From Pseudofabraea citricarpa (taxonomy: Eukaryota > Ascomycota > Leotiomycetes > Helotiales > Dermateaceae), in the NCBI GenBank assembly GCA_029641185.1, contig JAPWGK010000010.1, positions 372,001 through 436,000 of the forward strand: 64,000 nt of DNA, read 5' to 3'. The translations under genes and the position numbers were made by a program. The notes under the pieces are model-generated. The model saw nothing but the letters and a program-made list of their open reading frames with translations, was not told where the DNA came from and did not search any database. The stretch's first letter is position 1, and every line of letters starts with the position of its first letter. Positions 34,901 to 44,400 of this stretch are shown here, in pieces.

Positions 34901-36008
34901 CTTGAGAGTTACCGTGCAAGCGAGTCTTTGGCAGGCAATAACCTACTTCCTTGGAAATCTTGTGAATGCGCTGGCATATTGGTGGGGTGCCAAACAGATT
35001 ATAGCTGGGAATTATACACAGACGCAATTCCTGATTGTAGTATTTTCCCTTCTTGTCAGTGCACTACTCTGGAGCCAGATGTTTGCCCTCGCACCGGAGC
35101 TTTCCAGCGCCCGAGCAGCGATGGCAAGAATCTTGGGCCTAATTGAGATAGGGTCGGATAAGATGCAAGGACGCCTACATAGTCTTCCACTCATTCTATC
35201 TTCTGAAGAGAAAGACCTCGAGGCTACAGCCGAAACAAAGCCGTCTCCATTTAGCAACCAAGCCTCAAGTGTGCAGCTCCACGACGTCCATTTTTCATAC
35301 CCTGCTCGGCCGGACATAAAAGTGTTGAACGGCTTGAATATTGACATTCGGCCAGGAAAGTTCTGTGCTCTTGTTGGGCCTAGTGGTGCCGGTAAATCAA
35401 CAATTATTTCACTGGTTGAACGGCTCTACACGCCACAATCCGGATCCATCTTGGTCGATGGCGTCGATGTGACAAAACACCGAGACGTCGCTTTCAGGGA
35501 TGCCATTGCTTTGGTACCACAGGAGAGTGTGCTCTTTGAGGGAAGTATCGAGTTCAATATTAGTCTTGGTGCTAAGCCAGGACACGAAGTGACCATGGCC
35601 GAAATCGAAGAGGCATGTAAACTCGCTAATATTCACGATGTGATTCAAGCATTGCCAGATGGTTACAAGACACTTTGTGGACCAAATGGTAGCCAATTTT
35701 CCGGAGGTCAAAAGCAAAGGCTATCAATTGCCCGAGCTCTCGTTCGCAAGCCTCGGCTGCTGATTCTAGATGAATCTACTAGTGCCCTGGACGCCGAATC
35801 AGAAAAGCTCCTGCAAGATGGGCTTGAGAAGGCGGCACGGGGAGTCACTGTCATTGCAATTGCTCATCGCTTGCACACGATTAGAAAAGCGGATGTTATC
35901 TTTTTGATTGAGGCAGGTCAATGCGTTGATCATGGATCGCACGAAGAATTGCTCCGGAGGTCGGAAAGCTATAGGGCGAACGTGATGCATCAGACTGTAG
36001 CAGAGTGA
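31994..36008 (+). CDS. sitT: SitT-like full-length ABC transporter (ABCB/MDR type)
   Basis: Exons 31994-32927 and 32977-36008 join in phase to 1321 residues. The layout is TMD1-NBD1-TMD2-NBD2. NBD1 has Walker A VGLSGSGKST (about residue 398), signature ISGGQKQRVAFARAL and Walker B LILDEATSSLD with the IAHRLST switch. NBD2 has VGPSGAGKST (about 1112), FSGGQKQRLSIARAL and LLILDESTSALD. All catalytic motifs are intact, so both sites should hydrolyse ATP. MDR-type transporters are plasma-membrane exporters; the A. fumigatus siderophore cluster contains such a gene (sitT), and this one sits in the same context. Export of the siderophore or of its breakdown products is the likely role but is not shown by sequence. 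It is divergent from sidJ and convergent with sidF. The symbol is by cluster analogy. Confidence 0.85.
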
Positions 36009-36337
36009 TAGATTCTAAATTCAACATAGAAAGCATTCCTATTTTCAAGGTCATGTTGATTTAACCACTCTGTGTTTACACATGTTTTCACATATTTCTG
36101 ATCTAATGTCTTTTTAGAGGTAGTCGAAGTGCAAAGCTCGTCATATGTCTAGCTCCAATTGTGCTTTGCCCCTGCTTAAGAGATATAACAATCAATCATA
36201 TGATACGGCCATGGTGTAGAGCTGTATTGGTGTTTTATTACTGGGATGTATACCTATTAAACTTACAGGGGTATTCGATAATGCAACAGAGTTTGATCGA
36301 CGCCCACTTAATAAGGTAGCTCGCATCTAATCCGATG

Positions 36338-36346
36338 ATCTGATAA
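36338..36346 (+). promoter_or_regulatory. ATCTGATAA site in convergent spacer, copy 1
   Basis: Exact ATCWGATAA match. Directly before it, 36325-36336 reads ATCTAATCCGAT, one base different from the inverted cluster 12-mer ATCTAATCAGAT. Confidence 0.45.
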
Positions 36347-36665
36347 ACTTGTGCCGAGGTGTGGGGAGGGCCGAATATCCATGCTTGCGGGTTAGTAAAA
36401 TGGTGCACCATAGGAGCCAACTCACAGAGCATTGATCGTATTGCTCGTGTATGCAGGAAAGGCGGGGCAGACTGCAGTTACATTTCCCAACAGGCAACAA
36501 CGCCATCAAGCCACCACACGGTAAAGCTTTCGCCGAGCACCGTGATGCGCCATGCATGGGGTCACATACCATTATTCAAGATTCAGGATTGTACTCGTGC
36601 TCGTGCTCGTACTCGCAATGCTTGGAATGTAACCCAAGCTGGTGTAGGTCCACAGAAATATGCTC

Positions 36666-36674
36666 ATCTGATAA
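36666..36674 (+). promoter_or_regulatory. ATCTGATAA site in convergent spacer, copy 2
   Basis: Exact ATCWGATAA match extended to ATCTGATAAGATAAG, giving a second overlapping GATA core. Confidence 0.45.
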
Positions 36675-37700
36675 GATAAGACCCAATCATGTTATGAATT
36701 CTCGAAGTCATGCGGGTAATGCGGTATCAGCAGGGCGGGATCGATCAATAGATGCTCACCGCAGAGCCGATTTCCAAGAGAAAGCTTGCTGTTTCTTGTT
36801 CTTGCTTTGTAAAGCTTAGTTAGGATCACATAGCAGTAACTCGTCGCAGCTCGGCGATCGCTAAGATAAGTTCCGTGGGGTGGTTGCGAAATAAGCGAGC
36901 ATTTCTGATTACCTGCAGGGTTTTATTAAGCCTTGGAGTTTTTCGAACATTTATTATCTATCTAAACGGTATGTAGAACACCTATGAATGAAAAGTTAAT
37001 ATAAAATACATGCCGTATCGAAATTTTAACTGATTCTGGAAGCATGCTGCGGATGCGTCGCTTATTTGCCACTCAAATATTTCTGACTTGCACCCTATCT
37101 TGCAGGGGTTTTCCAGCAACCACGGAACTGTTTTCTAACTACTTCCGATCCGCCAATGTCGCAATATACACTACCAACAAACCGAGGCTGCACCCTGAGC
37201 TTAAGAATAAGCTTGTATTTCCAGCATTCTCGGATTTGCCCGTATAGCCTAAAACAAGATTGTTCTTGGCTGCCGTTTTAAGGGCAGACCCCGGGCACTT
37301 TGACGGAGGAGAATCAAGCCACTTAAAATGCATGACGAGGAGAATGATCTGGCAGTATGCAAGAACGGAAATTTTGGAAATCAGGACTTCTGAAATTCAG
37401 GATAGCCGCAAATTGAAATTTTGAAGCAAGGTGCCTCAGGAATTATCAAGTATATAATTTCAAACTAGCTACACTGTGATTTTTATAACAGGCAGAATTG
37501 CAGGCTTTAGCGAATTCCAAGACAAGAAACTTTGATCAGAAACGCCATTGTGCTATGTGGCTATTCACGGGATGGTTCAAGCCAATAGAAGGTCAGAATT
37601 CAGACAAATTCTGTCTCCTGCGTTCCCACGGCATCAAACACTTGGCTACGAGCCGTAGAATACATTCATGCTGTCATTCTTATTTTAAGACCATAGTGGC

Positions 37701-39089
37701 CTAGAGCTTCGCATTCCACGCCGCGCGGTCCGCAGATTCTAAAGGCTTTTCCCGTCCGTCCCAAAAGAGCGGACACAACTGAAACCATTTTTCGCGACTG
37801 CAGATTGAATGGACTGATCTTTTATGACGTAAATCGACATACTTATCAATAACCAGCCCTTGGGAATTCTCATATGACAGAATGGTCGAGCCTGTTGCTC
37901 GTGGTTCTCCCACGGCATTTGCAGTGCGCGGATCGTCCAAAAAGCAATAATGTATACAACTAGAATACCATGCATTGACTCGCTGCGAGCCCCTGAATGA
38001 CGAGTCGCCAACAAGAGAGTGACGTCCACGATCATAGTGTCCGGCATCATAATGCGCGCCATAGTGATCTTCCTGTAGGAATCATGTAAGTATCGATACC
38101 GATTCACAGAAGACAAAATCGAAATGCCCATTTACCTTTGCCCAATACAGCTCAAAATAAGCGAAATGAGACTCGTCGAAGCGTCCGAACAAGCAGAGGA
38201 CATGCGGATCAAAGTGCAGTTTGCGCAGATATTCGCGATGATCCGCCAAAGTTCCAGTCTCATTCCAGCCTTGTGCAACTCGTGGGTCGTTTTGCCATGA
38301 ATTGAAGAGCTTCAAGTGCCCCTGATCTTGCCAGTCAACCACTTCAAGCGAGAAGTGCTCAGCAAGCTCAGGTATGTACCGACTGTAGACAATTGACCCT
38401 GGATATGGTTTAGGGCGACGTATCGGATGCCGAGTATATACAGCCTCTTCTGGAAACTTCATTGTGGATTGATAGTGCTCAGGCATGATCGGGTATTGAG
38501 CCAGAGATTCTCGCATAGGGCCATCTGTACCATCTCCCACCACCCAAATAGGACGAGGGCCCATTGGAGAAGCAGCGCCTTGCCAGAAGGCACTTCGAAG
38601 GATCAGCAAATCTTCTGGCAGTGCAGTTGTTTTGTGAACAGAACGCCATGGCTTCGGATGTTCTATCCCCAAGCCAGTTCGAAGTAGTTCGTCCCGAACA
38701 ACATCTTTCTGTAGACCAAGTAGAGTAAGTCGGAAATTCTCATACGTCGGATGAGCAAGGTATATCGCGTGGATTACATTCCATATCTGACCCAAAGAAG
38801 GCGCGTTCCCTATCCACTGAAAGGTAGTCTGGGGACTTCGACACGCTCGTGCCCATGGGCTATTATCAGAATGAGGCGGAAGCTCATCTTTGGGCTTGAA
38901 AGATAGATCAAGCCATGAAAGGGTATCGAGGTGGAGTGGTCGAGACAAAGGACATCCAGATGGAGCTTGAGCATCCAGTGTCAAGATAAACCTGGCCGGC
39001 GACGTTTCGGCAATAGTCTGAACTTGATATGTGTGTAGAAAAGGATGCGGTAGCTTTACTAAAGGATAGAGTGTTGTGCAGGATGCCAT
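37701..39089 (-). CDS. sidF: SidF: hydroxyornithine N5-transacylase for siderophore synthesis
   Basis: Exons 39089-38136 and 38072-37701 join in phase to 441 residues. The C-terminal half is a GNAT acyltransferase of the siderophore type: [85 protein letters not shown] and [18 protein letters not shown]-like. SidF transfers the anhydromevalonyl group from CoA to N5-hydroxyornithine. The last three residues are AKL, an accepted PTS1 variant, which agrees with the known peroxisomal location of SidF in Aspergillus. It is divergent from sidH with 553 bp between start codons, a pairing that suggests joint control. The 63-nt intron falls inside the most conserved motif. Confidence 0.9.
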
Positions 39090-39642
39090 CCTTGAGAAAT
39101 TTAATCGTTATGGCCTTGTCAAGAAGGTAGCGACAAAAATTCGGGGATTGATAAAAGAGAAAGATGAAGACTTCTCGACCGTTCTGCCGAGGGTTACTTA
39201 CAACGTTTTAACTTAGTGAGAAGAGGTTTCCTGACTGACCCAGCAGATCAAGTAGGTCTTTTAGACTAAGCGAGTTGTATTTTACTGTAAATTATTACCA
39301 TCACAGATGCCGCTTCAGCGTTACCATAGGTGAGCGGCCACGGAATGTGAAATGCTGTTAACCGCTGCTACTTTAGAAATAATTACAATATGCCGCCCTT
39401 ACCCCATATGATTGTATTTGGAATTATAGAGTCATACTACCCTACTTACGATGGCACCTGTTGAAAGAGGGTGCAATAGCGAGGCGGGGGGGGGGGGGGG
39501 GGGGGGGGTTCTACAATCCAAGGCACTAACAGTCTGTGTAGCAGGTATGCTAGGAGCATGAAGTGACTAAAAAATTAGTATAAAGCTGAGAGGAAAATCT
39601 GGAGCTGATAGAACTGGTCGTAGTATTGCAAGCACAAACCAA
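39090..39642. promoter_or_regulatory. Shared promoter region of sidF and sidH
   Basis: A 553-bp spacer between divergent start codons. I found no exact ATCWGATAA here, only weak GATA cores (ATTGATAAAAG near 39148 and GCTGATAG near 39604). It contains a 23-base G run. So iron control, if present, must use other or weaker sites. Confidence 0.5.
39486..39508 (+). repeat. G23 homopolymer in the sidF/sidH promoter
   Basis: Twenty-three consecutive G residues about 135 bp upstream of the sidH ATG. The length should be treated with caution because homopolymers are prone to sequencing error. Confidence 0.85.
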
Positions 39643-40554
39643 ATGTCTCCGACCCCCTCTTCCACATCTTTGAGATCGCGGCCGCTATATCATCGGCATT
39701 TTAATGTCTCTTTTCCGCAAGAGCGGATCGTCCAAGTCACTCTGAACAGGCCCGAGAAGCTGAACTGTATTGACCAAGCAACGAGCCGGGAGATTCAAGA
39801 GATTTGGGAGCTTTTCGATCGAGATGAAAGCTTGTGGGTCGGCATCATTACAGGGGTTGGGAGAGCATTCTGTACCGGGGCCGATTTACAGGGTAGGCTT
39901 ACTACTCTCTTATCCAGATTAAGATTTTCCTGCGGCAAAAACTGATCAGGGCCCGTGTGAACAGAATGGAATGAGATGAACGCAGCAGGAATAGTCAATG
40001 ACATGACCGCTCCAGGTCTGGCTGGACTGCCCCGTCGAGGAGGCAAAAAGCCGATTATCGCTGCTGTAAATGGCATTTGTATGGGAGGTGGTTTCGAGAT
40101 GGTGGCTAATTGCGATCTCGTAGTAGCTTCCAACTCAGCAATATTCTCTCTGCCGGAAGGAAAGCGAGGTATTGTCCCTGTAGCTGGATGCTTGCCGCGG
40201 CTGACCCGCACCATTGGGCTACAACGCACCATGCATCTTGTGTTGACAGGGCGAGATGTGAACGCCAAGAAGCTTTATGAATGGGGCCTTGTGACTCAGG
40301 TGGTGGATTCGGCCACTGATGTTGCTCAGGTGGCGGTTCAAGTTGCCCAAGAGATGTGTTGCAATAGTCCTGATGCGCTTATCGTGGGTCGACTCGGGAT
40401 TCGTTTGAGCTGGGAAGCAGGAAGTGTGGAAGACGCTGTGTCGAATCTAGCTGAACATTGGTACCCCCGTTTGGTTCATGGCCCTAACTTTGCGGAAGGT
40501 ATCCAAGCCTTTGTGGAAAAAAGACCGCCAAAGTGGGTGGATTCGAAGCTGTAA
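39643..40554 (+). CDS. sidH: SidH: mevalonyl-CoA hydratase (crotonase fold), peroxisomal
   Basis: Exons 39643-39892 and 39965-40554 join in phase to 279 residues. Crotonase motifs: GRAFCTGADLQEWNEM (oxyanion hole), RRGGKKPIIAAVNGICMGGGFEM and FSLPEGKRGIVPVAG; both glutamates expected for hydration/dehydration chemistry are present. The C-terminus VDSKL is a perfect PTS1. SidH converts mevalonyl-CoA to anhydromevalonyl-CoA, the acyl donor for SidF. The gene lies between sidF and sidD as in Aspergillus, and SidH, SidF and SidI are known to be peroxisomal there. A paralogue with the same tail lies at 12.2-13.1 kb. A beta-oxidation hydratase is the alternative, but cluster position makes sidH far more likely. 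Confidence 0.9.
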
Positions 40555-40855
40555 GGGTTTGTGCAATAGAGTGAAGCTGACAGATTTTGTGTTTTGCAAC
40601 AATTCAATTGAATTAGCTCCCTTAAAAGGAGCTCAGTTGAGGTATTACCGTCACTTTGAGTTTTTTAATTTGTAAGTTTGATGATAGAATTGGTATCGTG
40701 CTGTATAGATTTATGCACTTATACGCATTTTGTTCCAGTAGTTTTGGATCGAGTACTTATCTACTCTTAGATAAAATAGCAGTAATAGTGGTAAAATTGT
40801 ATAATTTATAAATAGATACTGACACCCCCCTTAAAGAGATATTTAACATACCTTA

Positions 40856-40867
40856 ATCTAATCAGAT
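40856..40867 (-). promoter_or_regulatory. 12-mer ATCTGATTAGAT, third copy (inverted)
   Basis: Plus-strand sequence ATCTAATCAGAT is the exact reverse complement of the copies at 27661 and 31633. It lies about 580 bp upstream of the sidD ATG. Confidence 0.5.
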
Positions 40868-40945
40868 GCTCCTGCCTAATGCATTCTGTGCCGCACCTGG
40901 CTTGGTTCTAGACCCCGGTTGTGTCTACTGATCAAGGCATTCATC

Positions 40946-40962
40946 TTATCAGATTATCAGAT
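40946..40962 (-). promoter_or_regulatory. Two overlapping iron-regulatory GATA sites in the sidD promoter
   Basis: TTATCAGATTATCAGAT contains two copies of TTATCAGAT sharing one base; each is the reverse complement of ATCTGATAA. It lies about 485 bp upstream of the sidD start. Strong candidate for SreA-type repressor binding. Confidence 0.6.
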
Positions 40963-41446
40963 GAGGAGTTGTTGCATTCGATCTGCAAAGTATCGGAAAG
41001 CTGGTCGTATCTAACCCAGCTTGGGAAGGAGGCTTACGCCATCTTGTGCTTATTCACGCTTCATTTGTGGCTCCCCAATACGATTTTTCATAATTTGCTC
41101 AACCCAAGTAAACAGGATTAAATTTCATGGCCACATGTTTTACTTGTCGTTATCCTGGGAACGCGGCGCCACTTGAGCCCACAGTCATTTAAAGTAGCCG
41201 ATCTCGGTTGAGTTGTATAAACACAGTACCTGTATGGAGTAATTCTTATTGCTTCGCGGTTCATTCGCCAGTGTGGAGGAAAATGCTTACATAACATTGG
41301 CTTCATGACTACACAACTGCTAACTCAACCAGAGTTGAGTTTTGGAAGGCTAGAGAGTAAATTGAACGGAAAATCAAGTCTAACTATTCCTCTCTTTCTC
41401 CATTTACGAAAAGATTTCAGACCAGAAAATCTGGCCATCCAGTAAA

Positions 41447-44400
41447 ATGGGCTCCATACTTGTTGATGATATACACGATCAAACTCGGCCTGGTAATGAA
41501 CCTTTTCACGTCTTCTCGACAGATTTTATTGATGGCGATGGATTTAAATCTTTCACGGTCACCGGCATTGCATCTGATCAAACCACCGCGCCAACAGGCA
41601 TGAGAGATGAAATACTGCTTTTATCCTGGCTCATCATGGTCTTGCGGACCCGGGAACGTAGCCAGATGAGTTATGACTGGACTTACAAAGACGAAGATAA
41701 TCCCTTTTTGCATGAGCAGGCGAAAAGATCTCTGCCGATCGATAAAATCATGAGGGGATCACAAAATACTGCCGGAGCGCTTGCGACAGCAATCTCTCAC
41801 CACATCACCACAGTCGAACCAAGTCAACACACAGGAAATTCTAATACTGCCTCAATCATCTTGAGTACCAGTTCTCTTTCCAAAACGTCTGAAAACATGA
41901 AAGATGAAGTGAGCAAAATAATCCATGGTGGTTACCAAACAAATGGCTAACATGAGTGAGCAAAGGGCATACTTCACCTCGAAGTGCGCTATCATACTGG
42001 CCATCTTAAGATTCGTCCAGTGTGGCACACCGAAAATATTTTGCAGTATTCGGTGACGCAATATATCGACACACTAGTCGACATTGTCAAAATGTGTGTT
42101 TTGAACCCTGATGCCTCCATCGAGGACTGCATTCGACCGATTTCACGTGATTTGGATGAGATATGGCGATGGAATCACCTCCTGCCCCCATTGTACCAGT
42201 TTGGAATGCACGAGATGATTTCTGAACGAGCCCGAAAGTCCCCAGACAAAGTAGCCATTGCATCTTGGGACGGCGACTTGACATATGCCCAAGTCGAACA
42301 GTATTCCACGTTCGTGGCTTGCTCGCTTAAAGAAAAAGGGGTCAATTTACATGATGTCTTACCCGTGTGTTTCGAGAAATCTAGATGGGCAATCATTGCC
42401 GTGCTTGCGGTAATGAAGACGGGGGCAACTTTTGTGCTCATGGATCCATCGTTGCCGCTTGCGCGGCTCCAAAACATGACAGAACAAGCGGGCGCAAAGA
42501 TGATGGTAACCTCCCGCAAGCAACATGACCTCTCGAAGTCGATTATGCCAAGTGGAAATCTAACCGTCATAGAAACAGAAACGTTTGAGTATTTGTCGAA
42601 TACCCAATTTTTTGCACAGCCAATACCCGTGTCATCATGTACTATAATGTACATAATCTTTACTTCTGGTAGCACAGGCACTCCCAAAGGGGTCAAGATT
42701 TCCCACGAAACCTATACAAGTAGTGCCATTCCTCGAGCAAAAGCAGTTGGGTATTCCGAAGAATCCAGGGTTCTTGATTTTGCGTCGTACGCATTTGATG
42801 TCAGCATTGACAGCATGCTTTTAACTCTTGGAAACGGTGGTTGTCTTTGCATCCCTTCCGACGAGGACCGGCTCAATGATATAAATGGCGTAATACGAAA
42901 GATGCAGGTAAACTACGCCGGCCTGACCCCTTCAGTGGCTCGAATATTGGATCCGGATGTTATAGCGTCGCTTAGTGGTCTTGGTCTTGGAGGAGAGGCA
43001 GCTTCGGCCAGAGATGTTACACTCTGGGGCCAAGACACTAGAATTATCATAGGCTATGGTCCTTGTGAATGCACCATTGGATGTACTGTAAACAGCAGCG
43101 CGGCCACTGGCAGAGACTATATATCCATTGGGACAGGAAATGGAGCCGCAATTTGGATTGTCGACCCGAGTGACCACGAATCGCTAGTGCCAGTCGGCGC
43201 TGTAGGGGAATTGCTTGTGGAGGGTCCAATTGTTGGACAAGGCTACTTGAACGATCCCGAGAAAACCATAGCTGCTTTCATCGAAGATCCATCGTGGCTT
43301 GTTGCTGGTCATAAGGACTACATTGGCCGTCGAGGGCGTCTATACAAGACTGGGGATCTCGGGAAATATGATCCTGATGGTTCTGGAGGCATTATCTTTG
43401 TTGGACGGAAAGACACGCAAGTCAAGTTGCGTGGGCAACGTGTCGAACTTGGTGAGATCGAGAGCCAGCTTAGAGAAAGATTGTTCACGGACACTAACGT
43501 GATCGCCGAGGTAATTGTGCCTCTAGGATCTCGTGGACAGCCTATGTTGGTAGCATTTATTGCTTTTAACTCCAGAAAAGGACCGGAGAACACGGATCTA
43601 AAGTTGATACAACTCGTTAATGAGCAGCGCAGTACGCTGTCAAAAGCTGATACAAATCTAGCAAAGGTTTTGCCGCGATATATGATACCAACTGCATATA
43701 TACCGATAAATTACATCCCTGATTTAATTTCAGGCAAGACTGATCGTAAAAGGCTCAGGAGTTTTGGTGCCACAGTCGATTTGCGGCAGCTGGATCAAGG
43801 GACAGCCAGTACAGAAACTCAGCAGCTCAGTGACGTTGAACAACGTCTGCGACAGGCCTGGGGCCAGACATTAAAGCTTAGTCCTGAAACTATTCTACCT
43901 GATGACAACTTCTTCCTACTAGGTGGAGACTCCCTGGCAGCAATGAGACTTGTGTCCGTCTGCAGACTGCAAGGTCTTGATCTTACTGTGGTCAGCACTT
44001 TTGGCCACCCTACGCTCACAAAAATGGCCGAAGTCGTGCATATTTGTGACTCGCAGGCCCCAATCGAGATACCAACCTTTTCAATGATCTCTCAAAGTAC
44101 AGAGAGCGCCTGTCTTGAAGCATCACAGGCTTGTGCATCAGAAGTAGCGGCTATCGAAGACATCTATCCTTGCACACCTACGCAAGAGTCGCTATTTACC
44201 TTCTCGCTAAAATCGAACAAAGCTTACGTAGCTCAAAGAATTGCATCCATTCCGTCCCATATCAGTTTTGATGATTGGAAAAAAGCATGGGAGGGGGTTG
44301 TTGCAGTAATACCTATCTTGCGTACTCGCTTAGCCCAGTTGCAAGAACCTGGCTTACAGCAGGTTGTCGTTAAGGAAAGCATCTCCTGGAGATATTCGAC

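Larger units (their letters stand above)
36009..37700. other. 1.7-kb convergent intergenic region with unexplained GATA sites
   Basis: Lies between the 3' ends of the ABC transporter and sidF, so no known promoter belongs here. It nevertheless holds two exact ATCTGATAA sites (36338-36346 and 36666-36674). ORFs 36359-36679 and 36451-36819 (+) have no recognisable motif. A short CGTGCT/CGTACT repeat lies at 36597-36614. No gene supported. Confidence 0.45.
40555..41446. promoter_or_regulatory. sidH 3' region and sidD promoter
   Basis: About 890 bp, AT-rich. It contains the inverted cluster 12-mer at 40856-40867 and two overlapping TTATCAGAT sites at 40946-40962. No coding exon recognised. Confidence 0.55.

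Noticed and set aside
36359..36819. ORFs of 106 and 122 codons between sitT and sidF
   Set aside because: They overlap each other in different frames and show no motif. The GATA sites nearby are noted, but coding is not supported.
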